A DNA stretch of 64,000 nt. It comes from Candidatus Avelusimicrobium intestinale. Lineage in GTDB: Bacteria > Elusimicrobiota > Elusimicrobia > Elusimicrobiales > Elusimicrobiaceae. A program made the position numbers and the translations under genes. Shown here piece after piece: positions 8,357-17,115 of the stretch (position 1 is its first letter; every line of letters begins with the position of its first letter). Location of the stretch: assembly GCA_902765225.1 (NCBI GenBank), contig CACWYV010000001.1:422844-486843 (forward strand), written 5' to 3'. The notes under the pieces are model-generated. The model ran no database searches. It saw nothing but the letters and a program-made list of their open reading frames with translations, and had not been told where the DNA came from.

Positions 8357-8515
8357 ATGAAACAGGAAGATTTACACGTCGTACAAGATGAATGGGCTTA
8401 CAACGCCACTAAAACAAGCGCACGCACGAAGGTCAAACGTACGCGTGCGAAGGCCAAGCGGCGTTTGTCCAAAAAGTTAATCGCTGCCGAACTGGCAAAC
8501 ACGCAAGGTAAGTAG
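8357..8515 (+). CDS. Small basic protein, unknown (52 aa)
   Basis: An open frame of 52 codons fills most of the gap between rpmA and obg. The N-terminal part is acidic to neutral (MKQEDLHVVQDEWAYNA) and the middle strongly basic (KVKRTRAKAKRRLSKK), suggesting RNA or ribosome binding. The ATG lies 3 nt after the terminator's T-run, with no ribosome site. Translation would therefore need readthrough or another start, which lowers confidence. The obg ribosome site AGAGGGA overlaps its stop codon. I do not recognise the family. Confidence 0.45.
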   Translation: MKQEDLHVVQDEWAYNATKTSARTKVKRTRAKAKRRLSKKLIAAELANTQGK

Positions 8516-8523
8516 AGGGATCT

Positions 8524-9906
8524 ATGCAATCGGGAAGTTTTTTAGACCGCGTTAAAATTTATATCACCGCCGGAAAAGGCGGCGACGGTTGTTTGTCGTT
8601 CCGCCGCGAGAAATTTATTGAATTCGGCGGACCTAACGGCGGTTGCGGCGGGAAAGGCGGCGATATTATTTTGGAGGCCGACCCCAATTTAACCACGCTT
8701 TTGGAATTGGCGTATAATCCGCACATTGAAGCCCAAAACGGAGAAAAGGGCGGCACCTATAACAAAACGGGTCGTGCCGGAGAGGATAGAATTGTCCGCG
8801 TTCCTTGCGGTACCCTTGTACGCCAAGATGGAGAAATATTGGTAGATTTAACGCAGCCCGGCCAACAATTTGTAGCCGCTAAAGGCGGCATGGGGGGGCG
8901 CGGGAACCAATCGTTTAAAACGCGTAATAATACGGCCCCGCACATTGCCGAAAACGGTCAGCCCGGTCAGGAAGCTACGCTCATTTTGGAATTAAAAGTA
9001 TTGGCGGATTTGGGATTGGTAGGTTTTCCCAACGCGGGGAAAAGCACTTTTTTGAGCCGTATTTCCGCTGCGCGCCCACGCATTGCCGATTATCCGTTTA
9101 CGACGTTAAACCCTAATTTGGGGGTTACGCTACATAAAGGAATCAGTTTCGCTACGGCTGATATTCCCGGTATTATTGAGGGAGCGAGCGAGGGAAAAGG
9201 GCTCGGTCATCAATTCTTAAAACACATTGAACGCACACGGGTGTTATTGCACCTGGTGGATCCGGACGGATTTGATACAATGAGTGCGGAAGAATCTGTT
9301 AAGGTTATTGAAAAAGAATTAAAAGCGTTTGATAAAAAATTGGCGGCCAAGCCGCGCCTGCTTGCGGTAAATAAAATGGATTTACCGTCTGCAAAAAAGG
9401 TGTATGAAACACTAAAAAAGAAATTCAAAAAGCAGAAAGTCTTTTTGATGTCGGCCGCCACGGGGGAAGGGGTGCCGGCGGTGTTGGATGAAATCGTCAA
9501 AATTCTGGCCGTCACGCCGGTAGAAATCAGCCAACCGGAAGAAAAGAAAGCGGTGACGCACAAAGTAGAGCCCATTTTTACCATAGAACGCGGTGAGGAC
9601 GAAATTATTTACATCAAGGGCAAAAAGATAGAAGAATTTATCGCCATGACAAACTTTGCCCAGCCCGAAGCGGTGGCGAGGCTGAAAGGAATTTTCAAAA
9701 AAATCGGATTGGAAAAAGCGTTAAATAAACTGGGCGTGCAGGACGGAGATACGCTGGTGGTAGGCGGACGTGAGTTTGAATGGAACGGCGACTTGGACGA
9801 AGAAGCTCCCACGCAGCCCGAGCACGCCGGCTACAAACGCCGGGCCACCAAGGCCGAACGTTTGGCTAAACGTGCCGCCAGGCGGAAGTCCCAAAAGGAA
9901 GAATAG
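8524..9906 (+). CDS. obg: GTPase Obg/CgtA
   Basis: 460 aa ribosome-associated GTPase for 50S assembly. The glycine-rich Obg fold (1-158) has GGKGGDG and GGPNGGCGGKGGD. The G domain (about 160-330) has GFPNAGKSTFL (G1), DYPFTTL (switch), DIPGIIEGA (G3) and NKMD (G4). The OCT C-terminal domain spans about 340-415. A basic tail (KRRATKAERLAKRAARRK) extends past the usual end. The AGAGGGA ribosome site is well placed. The rplU-rpmA-obg order is conserved in many bacteria. Confidence 0.97.
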   Translation: MQSGSFLDRVKIYITAGKGGDGCLSFRREKFIEFGGPNGGCGGKGGDIILEADPNLTTLLELAYNPHIEAQNGEKGGTYNKTGRAGEDRIVRVPCGTLVRQDGEILVDLTQPGQQFVAAKGGMGGRGNQSFKTRNNTAPHIAENGQPGQEATLILELKVLADLGLVGFPNAGKSTFLSRISAARPRIADYPFTTLNPNLGVTLHKGISFATADIPGIIEGASEGKGLGHQFLKHIERTRVLLHLVDPDGFDTMSAEESVKVIEKELKAFDKKLAAKPRLLAVNKMDLPSAKKVYETLKKKFKKQKVFLMSAATGEGVPAVLDEIVKILAVTPVEISQPEEKKAVTHKVEPIFTIERGEDEIIYIKGKKIEEFIAMTNFAQPEAVARLKGIFKKIGLEKALNKLGVQDGDTLVVGGREFEWNGDLDEEAPTQPEHAGYKRRATKAERLAKRAARRKSQKEE

Positions 9907-9924
9907 AAAGTCATTTGAGATAAA

Positions 9925-9955
9925 AAATAAATCCGGCCTTGGGCCGGATTTATTT
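9925..9955. terminator. Bidirectional intrinsic terminator (obg / pilin)
   Basis: AAATAAATCCGGCC and GGCCGGATTTATTT pair over 14 bp around a TTG loop. A-rich and T-rich flanks make it usable from both strands, between the convergent obg and pilin genes. Confidence 0.85.
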
Positions 9956-9981
9956 TGTTGAATACAGAAAGAAATTTTTAT

Positions 9982-10533
9982 TTACGGCAAACTGTATGCA
10001 CGGAAGGTATAGGAATTGCCACGGTCCCAACTGACCCGGGTTCCATCCATAATTTGCTCGCAATAACTACCTTCTGCCAGCCCGAAGATGATTCCGTGGC
10101 TGTATCGTTCCATACAAACTATTTTTCCGGAACTATCAGAGGACATATCAATCCTAAATCCACTCCCTTTATATTTTCCGGTCAGACGCGTCATATACAG
10201 AGCGTGTCCATCTTCCGCGTCATATAATTGGAAGGACCAATCGTTATTGGAGCGCGTGTCTTTGATATAAGCAGATCCCCAAGTGCATCCTTTTTCGGTA
10301 CCGGTCCAAGCGGTACCTAAACTAAGGACGTCAAAAGTTTGGGGATAACTTCCATTGGCTAGGTGATATTGTACGGTGGCATTCCGCCACGCTTTTAGCC
10401 ACGTAAGAGCTTGGACAGCCTTAGAACGTTCCACAGCTTTTTGATACTGCGGCACGGCAATAGACGTCAAGATGCCTATGATGAGGACTACGACAAGTAA
10501 TTCAATCAATGTAAATCCGGTTTTCGTGTACAT
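9982..10533 (-). CDS. Type IV pilin-like protein (short leader)
   Basis: 183 aa. The leader MYTKTG is followed by FTLIELLVVVLIIGILTSIAVPQYQKAV, the prepilin peptidase cleavage site (G/F) with Glu at +5 and the hydrophobic N-terminal helix. The globular part has cysteines near the end (GCTWGS, IVCMERY, GSYCEQIM), allowing a disulfide. It is secreted and assembled by a type IV pilus or type II-like system not present here. The TGTTACAAT box ends 6 nt before the ATG and there is no ribosome site, suggesting a leaderless mRNA. The exact role (major pilin, minor pilin or pseudopilin) cannot be told. Confidence 0.88.
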   Translation of the reverse strand: MYTKTGFTLIELLVVVLIIGILTSIAVPQYQKAVERSKAVQALTWLKAWRNATVQYHLANGSYPQTFDVLSLGTAWTGTEKGCTWGSAYIKDTRSNNDWSFQLYDAEDGHALYMTRLTGKYKGSGFRIDMSSDSSGKIVCMERYSHGIIFGLAEGSYCEQIMDGTRVSWDRGNSYTFRAYSLP

Positions 10534-10539
10534 GCTTTT

Positions 10540-10548
10540 ATTGTAACA
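10540..10548 (-). promoter_or_regulatory. Extended -10 of leaderless pilin gene
   Basis: TGTTACAAT on the minus strand, with exactly 6 nt (AAAAGC) between the hexamer and the ATG at 10533; the expected transcription start is therefore the A of the start codon. Confidence 0.6.
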
Positions 10549-10572
10549 AAATTGCTGGAAAATGGGGAAAAA

Positions 10573-11601
10573 TTATTTTACCCGCGGAGATTTCGCCGCA
10601 GGTTTAGGCGTTTTTGGGGGGAGGTTGATGTGGCGGATGCCGTCAATAATTTCTTTGTAATTTTTCCGAGATTTGGAAACGTAACCGGGATAGGCATCCT
10701 TTAGGTCCAGTTTATAAAAATCACTTCCCATGACGTTTTTCATAAATTCTACGGCTGCTTGGTTGAAGGCGAAGAACATAAATGTTTTTTGAAATTCGGT
10801 TTGCTGTTGGGAGGGGGTAGGAGTAATTTGTGTTTTTTGTAAAATGCCGGAAATGATTCCCACCAGTTCCCCGGTATTGCTCATAACGCCCGAACCGCTC
10901 ATTCCGTGAACAATCCCGAAATCTTCGGTAAAAGCAAATCCCAATTCTTTTACGTAGTGTACCGGATGAGAAGTCTGCCGTACGTTGCGTTGGCCGTCAA
11001 AAATAGAAATGACCGATAACTCACGTTCCAATAAATAATTTCCGTCATCAAATACCAGTAAGGGCGGAAAGGAAGGGCTTTGCACCCGGCGGAATGCACT
11101 GCTGGCTTTGCGGTTGTGTTCCAAAAAATTCATAAACTGTTGACGAGTTAGGGCAAAGGGAGGAATTTGATCGTTCCCGCGGTTATAATAAATCAGGGGG
11201 GTATGGTCCAAGTCCAAGCGGATGAGCGCAAAATCATTTTTGACAAACACGTTATAGGAAAAATCCGGGTTGGCAAATACAGCCGGTTTTTGCGCGGTAT
11301 GCTGAACACGGGCACGGGCAGAAACGGGATATTCCAATAAATCCATTTCTATCAGGCACCCTTTTTGGCAAGATTGCACACAGTGGGCAGCGGTAGCAAA
11401 CCAGCGGCGGGTGATACGCGTGGCCTGGCATTTGCCGGGTTTAAATTGGGGGTTGTCTGGCCGGATGAAGTATTCAAAGGTATGGGAAAATTCTTCCTTC
11501 TTTTTGTATTGGGCTTCGTCGGTAACGGAAATGACGCTTACCTGCGCTGCGGCTATGCCGGCCAATAATAACAAACTTGTATAAAAGATCATCCGTTTCA
11601 T
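10573..11601 (-). CDS. Secreted trypsin-like serine protease
   Basis: 342 aa with a signal peptide (MKRMIFYTSLLLLAGIAAAQ). The chymotrypsin-fold catalytic triad is visible: His73 in TAAHC, Asp123 in KNDFALIRLD and Ser235 in GMSGSG, where the usual GDSGG is altered at the second residue. Cysteines at C58, C74, C78 and C82 could form disulfides. The C-terminal tail is Pro/Lys-rich (PPKTPKPAAKSPRVK). It probably acts in the periplasm or outside the cell. GGGAGA lies 7 nt before the ATG. Substrate unknown. Confidence 0.82.
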   Translation of the reverse strand: MKRMIFYTSLLLLAGIAAAQVSVISVTDEAQYKKKEEFSHTFEYFIRPDNPQFKPGKCQATRITRRWFATAAHCVQSCQKGCLIEMDLLEYPVSARARVQHTAQKPAVFANPDFSYNVFVKNDFALIRLDLDHTPLIYYNRGNDQIPPFALTRQQFMNFLEHNRKASSAFRRVQSPSFPPLLVFDDGNYLLERELSVISIFDGQRNVRQTSHPVHYVKELGFAFTEDFGIVHGMSGSGVMSNTGELVGIISGILQKTQITPTPSQQQTEFQKTFMFFAFNQAAVEFMKNVMGSDFYKLDLKDAYPGYVSKSRKNYKEIIDGIRHINLPPKTPKPAAKSPRVK

Positions 11602-11612
11602 GAGTTGTCTCC

Positions 11613-11654
11613 CAATAAAAACAAAAAGCGCGGAAGAAAAATTTTCTTCCGCGC
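11613..11654 (-). terminator. Intrinsic terminator of the secA-mscL operon
   Basis: On the minus strand GCGCGGAAGAAAA pairs with TTTTCTTCCGCGC (about 13 bp), followed by TTTTTGTTTTTATT. It is just after the mscL stop. Confidence 0.85.
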
Positions 11655-11662
11655 GGACTTAA

Positions 11663-12127
11663 TTATTTTAATTCAGAAGTGCAATGCGGGCAGCGGGTCG
11701 CTTCCAGCGCAATTTCGCTGCAGCAGAAGGGGCATTTTTTGGTAGTGGGAGCTGCCGCTTCTTCTTCTTTTTTAGTAGCGTTTAATTTATTAATGGCTTT
11801 GATAAGTAAAAAGATACAAAAAGCCACGATAACGAAACTGATAATGGCATTAAGGAACAACCCCAAATTCATGGTGGTGGCTCCGGCGGCTTGTGCATCG
11901 GCGATTGTGGTGTAGGGGCCAGCCGTTGTGCCTTGCTTAATGACTACAAACCAATTGCTGAAGTCTACTTTTCCAATCAACAATCCCAGGGGCGGCATCA
12001 TCACGTCGGCTACCATGGAGTTTACAATTTTTGTAAACGCTCCGCCGATAATAATACCGACTGCCATGTCCAACACGTTGCCGCGCATTACGAATTTTTT
12101 AAATTCCGTCAACATATTCTTAATCAT
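11663..12127 (-). CDS. mscL: Large-conductance mechanosensitive channel with C-terminal zinc ribbon
   Basis: 154 aa. MscL is the inner-membrane emergency valve for osmotic downshock. The N-terminal amphipathic helix and TM1 (FKKFVMRGNVLDMAVGIIIG) and TM2 (LNAIISFVIVAFCIFLLIKA) are clear. After TM2 come a charged linker and CPFCCSEIALEATRCPHC, a CxxC...CxxC zinc-ribbon-like tail absent from E. coli MscL. An open frame continues upstream, but the ATG at 12127 has AAGGAG 9 nt before it and starts the conserved sequence. It overlaps the upstream F420-ligase-like gene by 8 nt and is last in the operon. Confidence 0.93.
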   Translation of the reverse strand: MIKNMLTEFKKFVMRGNVLDMAVGIIIGGAFTKIVNSMVADVMMPPLGLLIGKVDFSNWFVVIKQGTTAGPYTTIADAQAAGATTMNLGLFLNAIISFVIVAFCIFLLIKAINKLNATKKEEEAAAPTTKKCPFCCSEIALEATRCPHCTSELK

Positions 12128-12845
12128 TTTTCTTGCTCCTTGTTTGATATCCCACTGCTTTAAAAAGCGGGGCATAGAGGTCATCCTCTCTAGAATATTG
12201 TATTTCATTTGGGGGCACTTCGTCCACAAATTCTACGGGGGCTTGCTCCACCACAGCCAAAGGTTTTTGGTCGTTACCTTCTCCCATGCATAAAGCGGCT
12301 GCAGTGGCCAAACTGTCAGCCCGGTTGACAAGCGTTACTTCCAGTTTCCGCCCGAACAAATCCGGGGTGCCGCGCAAATCGCTTACTCCGTTAAAGCCCG
12401 CGTACGCTACCGCGGCGGCTATGACGCCGGAACGGAACGGTAAAATCATACTGTCGGTGATGACGACTCCCAAATTTTGGATATTCCATTTTTGGCACAA
12501 GGTGTGGCGTAACTGTGCAGCTAGGGCGTAACAATCGGGGGGGAGTAACAGGAGTTGCCCGTCCGCATTGGACGCATCAATCCCGGCGTTTGTCATCACC
12601 ATACCGTCTTTGACGGTTAACCAGGCTTGCGGAGTTTTTAGTGCCCATTCGCTTTCCCGGCGGATGTAATCATCCTTTTGTTGGGCGGAAACGTACGGTA
12701 TGATTTTCCCCTTCCACAGACAAAGCAACTTAGACGCTACGGCCAATACCGTTCGGTCCGGCAAAGCGGAAAGATGCCGTACGATAAATGCCGGTAAATC
12801 TTCCCGGGCGTGAAATAAATCGGTTTTGATAGCGGTAATTTTCAT
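12120..12845 (-). CDS. Coenzyme F420:glutamate ligase-like protein (CofE family)
   Basis: 241 aa. The N-terminal MKITAIKTDLF, LAVASKLLCLWKGKII and the later VVITDSMILPFRSGVIAAAVAYAGF with DLRGTPDLFGRKL match the CofE/FbiB ligase fold, which adds glutamate to F420-0 in a GTP-dependent reaction. No F420 synthesis genes or F420-dependent enzymes are seen in this window, so the substrate may be different. Its start overlaps the hemW stop by 4 nt and its end overlaps mscL by 8 nt, so it is co-translated within the secA operon. Confidence 0.72.
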   Translation of the reverse strand: MKITAIKTDLFHAREDLPAFIVRHLSALPDRTVLAVASKLLCLWKGKIIPYVSAQQKDDYIRRESEWALKTPQAWLTVKDGMVMTNAGIDASNADGQLLLLPPDCYALAAQLRHTLCQKWNIQNLGVVITDSMILPFRSGVIAAAVAYAGFNGVSDLRGTPDLFGRKLEVTLVNRADSLATAAALCMGEGNDQKPLAVVEQAPVEFVDEVPPNEIQYSREDDLYAPLFKAVGYQTRSKKND

Positions 12846-13945
12846 GGGTCCTCAAAGGGAGCTACAAAACTGTAAAATACTTCGTTCGCTAAAAACAAGC
12901 CCTCTTCACTTAATTTTACTTTTTTGCCGTCTTTGATTAAAAGCCCGTTTTGAAGATGTTTTTGAATTTCTTCATTAAAAAAGCGGTGTTGGGCCGGGGT
13001 TAATACGACCCCGTCCAATTGGCGCAGTCCCACCATTAATTTTTCCCCTTCCCGTGCTTTTCCGGTAAGCGTTTCCGAAAAAGAGACCGGGTCTTTATGT
13101 CCCCCTATGCATTGGATGTATTGGGAGAGAGAGGAGATGTTTTGTTTCCGGGTACGGCCGTTGAAAGACGCAGCGGCACTGCCCCAACCGGTGTATTTGC
13201 CGTACTGCCAGTAATTCAGATTGTGTTTACTTTCGTAACCGGGCCGGGCGAAATTGGAAATTTCATAATGATGATATCCGGCCTGGATAAGCCGGTTGCG
13301 CGTATCTTCCAACATGGCACGCATGAGTAATTGGTCGCACACAAATCCCTGTTCAAAAAACGGAGTGCCTTCTTCAATTTGTAACCCGTACACGGAAATG
13401 TGTTCCGGTGCTAAAGCCAGTAATTGATTGAGACTTTGGCGGAAACTTTCTGCCGTTTGGCCGGGTAGTCCGGCTATAAGGTCTACATTGATATTTGCGA
13501 CTCCGCCGGCACGAAGATCTTTCCAAACACGTAAAAAATCAGCGACGGAATGAACACGTCCCAGCGTATGCAATTCCGCATCGTTAAAACTTTGTAATCC
13601 CACGCTAAAGCGGTTAAATCCGGCCGAGTGGAGCAGGTGAATTTTTTGGGGGGGTAGGCTTTCCGGGTTGGCTTCAAACGTGCTTTCTGTAAAGGCCGGG
13701 ATAGGGGCGGCGTGCGTTTCAATTAAAGCAATCAATTTTTCCAGTTGGGAGCACGAGAGCAAACTGGGGGTTCCTCCGCCCACATACAACGTGCGGCAAT
13801 TGGCAGCGGGATGTTGGGCGGCTTCTTGCCGTAAGGCGGTTAAATAATTTTCTATACGGTTTTCTTGTCCGGCAAAGGAAGCAAAGTCGCAATAGTTGCA
13901 CTTTTGTTTACAAAAAGGGATGTGAATGTATAATCCGGCGGCCAT
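12842..13945 (-). CDS. hemW: Heme chaperone HemW (radical SAM)
   Basis: 367 aa. It starts [23 protein letters not shown] with the radical SAM CxxxCxxC motif (C12, C16, C19). YVGGGTPSLL, NPESL, GLQSFND and a C-terminal HemN-type domain follow. The Cys-to-Phe spacing CNYCDF is HemW-like rather than HemN. HemW delivers heme and is not a coproporphyrinogen oxidase; family members are often misnamed. The start shares one base with the prfB stop (TAATG) and the stop overlaps the next gene as ATGA. Confidence 0.88.
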   Translation of the reverse strand: MAAGLYIHIPFCKQKCNYCDFASFAGQENRIENYLTALRQEAAQHPAANCRTLYVGGGTPSLLSCSQLEKLIALIETHAAPIPAFTESTFEANPESLPPQKIHLLHSAGFNRFSVGLQSFNDAELHTLGRVHSVADFLRVWKDLRAGGVANINVDLIAGLPGQTAESFRQSLNQLLALAPEHISVYGLQIEEGTPFFEQGFVCDQLLMRAMLEDTRNRLIQAGYHHYEISNFARPGYESKHNLNYWQYGKYTGWGSAAASFNGRTRKQNISSLSQYIQCIGGHKDPVSFSETLTGKAREGEKLMVGLRQLDGVVLTPAQHRFFNEEIQKHLQNGLLIKDGKKVKLSEEGLFLANEVFYSFVAPFEDP

Positions 13946-15063
13946 TAGTTTTTATGTTCGGCTTCGTAATTTAGATAGGCTAAAATAAACGGGTCTAAGT
14001 CGCCGTCCATAACGGCGGTGATTTGCGAGGTTTCATATCCGCTACGCAAATCTTTGACGAGTTGGTACGGCATAAACACATACGAACGGATTTGGTGTCC
14101 CCACGCGATTTCCCCTTTTTGTCCGTAGCGTTTTTCGGCTTCGCTGCGCTTTTTATCCATTTCCAACTCGTATAATTTGGCTTTTAACATCTTCATGGCT
14201 GTTTGGCGGTTTTGCAATTGGCTGCGTTCAATGCGGCAGGAAACTACAATCCCCGTAGGTATGTGTAACAGCCGTACAGCCGATTCCACTTTGTTTACGT
14301 TTTGCCCGCCGTGCCCGCCGGCGCGGGAAGTCTCCAACTGGATGTCTTTCTCCGGAATTTCAATGTTGATATCCTCGTCAATATCGGGCAGTACATCGCA
14401 CGAGGCAAAAGAAGTATGCCGCCGGGCATTGGCATCAAACGGAGAAACCCGTACCAAACGGTGTACGCCGTTTTCTCCTTTTAAATAGCCGTAAGCAAAG
14501 GGGCCTTCTATCATAGCACTTAAGGTTTTGAGGCCGGCTTCTTCGCCGGGTTGGGCATCCAGTATAGAAAATTTAAAGCCGTGTTGTTCGGCCCAGCGGG
14601 TGTACATCCGTACCAACATTTGGGCCCAATCACACGATTCGGTGCCGCCGGCTCCGGCGTGAATAGTCAAAATAGCGTTGAGTTTATCGTTGGGTTCGGA
14701 GAGACGGATTTCGCTTTCTTTTTGCGTGATTTGTTTTTCCGTTTCCTGTAGCGAAGCGTGCAAAGCAGCCAGTTCGGTTTGGTCCTGCATTTCTTTGCAT
14801 AAATCAAAAAGAGCGCAGTCGTCTTCTACCTTTTTTTCCAGGGAATAGAAAGTTTCTACCGAGCGTTTTAAAAAATCCAACTGGCGGCTTACCTCTTTGG
14901 CTTTTTGGGTGTTGTTCCAAAAATCCGGGTCGGCCGATTGCTTTTCCAGGCGGGTAATTTCTTGTTTTTTCCCGTCTATATCATCAATCGTTTTGATTTT
15001 ATGGACCCGCTCGGTTAAATTTGTTAATTGTTGCTCAACGTCTTTAAATTCAATGTTATTCAT
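13945..15063 (-). CDS. prfB: Peptide chain release factor 2
   Basis: 372 aa. RF2 reads UAA and UGA stop codons. Visible are [14 protein letters not shown], the SPF codon-recognition tripeptide ([16 protein letters not shown]) and the GGQ catalytic loop ([17 protein letters not shown]). The whole gene is in one frame, so the +1 programmed frameshift common near codon 25 of prfB is absent; the region reads [11 protein letters not shown] without interruption. The TTG at 15069 is less likely than the ATG at 15063. It overlaps the lnt stop by 8 nt. Confidence 0.95.
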   Translation of the reverse strand: MNNIEFKDVEQQLTNLTERVHKIKTIDDIDGKKQEITRLEKQSADPDFWNNTQKAKEVSRQLDFLKRSVETFYSLEKKVEDDCALFDLCKEMQDQTELAALHASLQETEKQITQKESEIRLSEPNDKLNAILTIHAGAGGTESCDWAQMLVRMYTRWAEQHGFKFSILDAQPGEEAGLKTLSAMIEGPFAYGYLKGENGVHRLVRVSPFDANARRHTSFASCDVLPDIDEDINIEIPEKDIQLETSRAGGHGGQNVNKVESAVRLLHIPTGIVVSCRIERSQLQNRQTAMKMLKAKLYELEMDKKRSEAEKRYGQKGEIAWGHQIRSYVFMPYQLVKDLRSGYETSQITAVMDGDLDPFILAYLNYEAEHKN

Positions 15064-16663
15064 AGGCAAAGACCATGGAGGAAATTAGTGCGGTAAAAAA
15101 CAAGGCGGCACATACCCAAGCGAACCAGTCTCCGTACTGGGTGTAAACAGTTTGTTTTGTTCCCGTCATTAACGGTATTCGTGCGTGCAATACGGTGCGG
15201 GTGAATAAATCGGAATGTTGCTCCAAATGTCCCAGCGGAGAGATGACGGCGGAAATCCCGGTATTGGCCGCACGCAAGACAGGCCGGCCTGTTTCTACCG
15301 CGCGTAAGATGTTGGCGGATAAGTGTTGGTAAGGGGCCGCCGTGTCAAAAAACCAGGCATCGTTGGTGAGATTGACAAAGAGTTTGGCTCCTTGCCGGGT
15401 CTGGTATTGCCATATTTGCGGGAAAATGGCCTCGTAACAAATAGTGCTACCCAGCAGTACGCCGTCCGCATTAAGTAACGGTTGTTTTAACGGACCGGCC
15501 GAGAAATCCCCGTTTTCGCCCAAAATATCGGCTTGCGGGAATAGACTGCGTACCAAACCGGCCGCTGGCAAATATTCCCCGAACGGAACCCGTTTGACCT
15601 TGCGGTAGTATTGCAACGTATCTCGGGAAGGAGCCATTAAATAAGCCCCCACATACGGGACACGGTCCTGATATACCGGCGAACCAATCACTTGAAAGGA
15701 AGCGGAAGTGGAAGAAATATTCTTCATCAGGGTAAAGTATTTTTCGTCTAATAAATCGCCCGGCAAAGTGCTTTCCGGCCAGACCGCCAATCGGATATTT
15801 TTGTCGGAAATTTCTTGGCCCAGTTCGGCCAACGTATCTGTGATTTCTTGTTCAAAAGCGGGATCCCATTTTTTGTACTGGTCAATGTTGGGTTGCAGCA
15901 AAGCTGCCGAAAGATTTAGTAACGAAGGGCGATGGGCGGTTGCATCGGCCAGACGGTATTTCCCCCAACCGAAGGTGACCATACACAATACGCACGCCAC
16001 TAAAACGTGTATCAAACGGTGTTTTAACTGATGGGTAGAGCAAGCCATACCGAGTGAGGCGCTGGTCCAGAACAAAACAAAACCCACTCCGTATGTGCCG
16101 GCATAAGCGGCCAGTTGCAAGGCTGCCGGTACGTTCCATTGAGTGTATCCCCACATAAACCAAGGAAAACCGATTCCGTAGAAAGCGATGAGTTGATGCA
16201 ACCACTCCAACGCTACAAAACCGCAGGCAATTAAAAAAGGAAAGAAGGGGCCGGTTTCTTTGAGGTAATAACAACAGCCGCCCAGACAAGCGGTTTGCAC
16301 CGACAGCAAGGCACTTAGTCCAAGCCACGCCGCGACGGAAAGTCCTACGGATAAACCCCCGCCGTGTACGCAGGTGTAATAAACCCAATACAACAGTGCG
16401 CTATGGAATAAAAACCCGGTAAATCCGCCGTAAAAAAAAGAGGACCAAAACCCTTTAAGTTTAGATACTCCCCAAATAAACGGTGTCCAGGCTATCCAAG
16501 CCAGCATGGCGATAGATTTTTTAGGGAAACTGGCATATACCAACCAGGCCGTTACGAAGGAACACGCGGCCAAAAAAAGATACCGCCCTACCAGCCGTAC
16601 CGCTTTTTTGTAATCAAAGCAGATGGCATAATGCAGGGTGGTATCGTTGGGTAAATCAGCCAT
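15056..16663 (-). CDS. lnt: Apolipoprotein N-acyltransferase
   Basis: 535 aa inner-membrane enzyme that adds the third acyl chain to lipoproteins. The N-terminal 230 residues hold about six to seven membrane segments, followed by a periplasmic nitrilase domain. The catalytic triad is visible: Glu297 (WPESTLPG), Lys355 ([13 protein letters not shown]) and Cys409 ([10 protein letters not shown]), plus NDAWF. GGGAAG precedes the ATG by 4 nt. Together with the Lol genes and several lipoboxes it supports a true outer membrane. It overlaps prfB by 8 nt. Confidence 0.95.
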   Translation of the reverse strand: MADLPNDTTLHYAICFDYKKAVRLVGRYLFLAACSFVTAWLVYASFPKKSIAMLAWIAWTPFIWGVSKLKGFWSSFFYGGFTGFLFHSALLYWVYYTCVHGGGLSVGLSVAAWLGLSALLSVQTACLGGCCYYLKETGPFFPFLIACGFVALEWLHQLIAFYGIGFPWFMWGYTQWNVPAALQLAAYAGTYGVGFVLFWTSASLGMACSTHQLKHRLIHVLVACVLCMVTFGWGKYRLADATAHRPSLLNLSAALLQPNIDQYKKWDPAFEQEITDTLAELGQEISDKNIRLAVWPESTLPGDLLDEKYFTLMKNISSTSASFQVIGSPVYQDRVPYVGAYLMAPSRDTLQYYRKVKRVPFGEYLPAAGLVRSLFPQADILGENGDFSAGPLKQPLLNADGVLLGSTICYEAIFPQIWQYQTRQGAKLFVNLTNDAWFFDTAAPYQHLSANILRAVETGRPVLRAANTGISAVISPLGHLEQHSDLFTRTVLHARIPLMTGTKQTVYTQYGDWFAWVCAALFFTALISSMVFAYE

Positions 16664-16677
16664 AATACTTCCCGGTG

Positions 16678-17115
16678 TTAATATACGATTTTACACTGTT
16701 TATTGATACAGACGGCTTGGGCCATTTCGCTACATTCCCGTTCAGTACTGGGCGGAACGTCCGGGCAGGCCTTGGTGATCACTCCGGCGTGTTGCTCGTT
16801 AAATTCCAATGTGTACAAAGCATTGATGGCTGTTACCCCTTCCGGTCCGCTTAAACAACCGCACGGATCTTGATCTACAATAATGCAGTCTTCATCTTCC
16901 TCGCAAACGGCGAGTTTATTGATCTTCGGAGTTGGTGCCGGCTGCTGTTCTACAGGCGGCGGCGCCGGTTTAGGTGCCTCTTTGGGTGCTTCTTCGGGCG
17001 TCAGGATCGGTAAATCCATTTGTATGGGTTTGTTACGCGAGAGAAATACCGGCAGCAACACCAGAATGACTCCGGTGCAGACGAGTAAGAATATGTCTTT
17101 GATTTTTGATCTCAT
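16678..17115 (-). CDS. Membrane-anchored Cys-rich protein, unknown
   Basis: 145 aa. One N-terminal membrane segment (IFLLVCTGVILVLLPVFL) is followed by a Pro/Ala/Glu-rich linker (about 38-64) and a periplasmic domain with eight cysteines (CEEDEDC, DPCGC, KACPDVPP, RECSEMAQAVC, KQC). The cysteine density suggests a disulfide-bonded domain. It overlaps the secA stop as ATGA and sits 14 nt before lnt, so it is co-expressed with export and lipoprotein maturation. I do not recognise a named family. Confidence 0.75.
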   Translation of the reverse strand: MRSKIKDIFLLVCTGVILVLLPVFLSRNKPIQMDLPILTPEEAPKEAPKPAPPPVEQQPAPTPKINKLAVCEEDEDCIIVDQDPCGCLSGPEGVTAINALYTLEFNEQHAGVITKACPDVPPSTERECSEMAQAVCINKQCKIVY

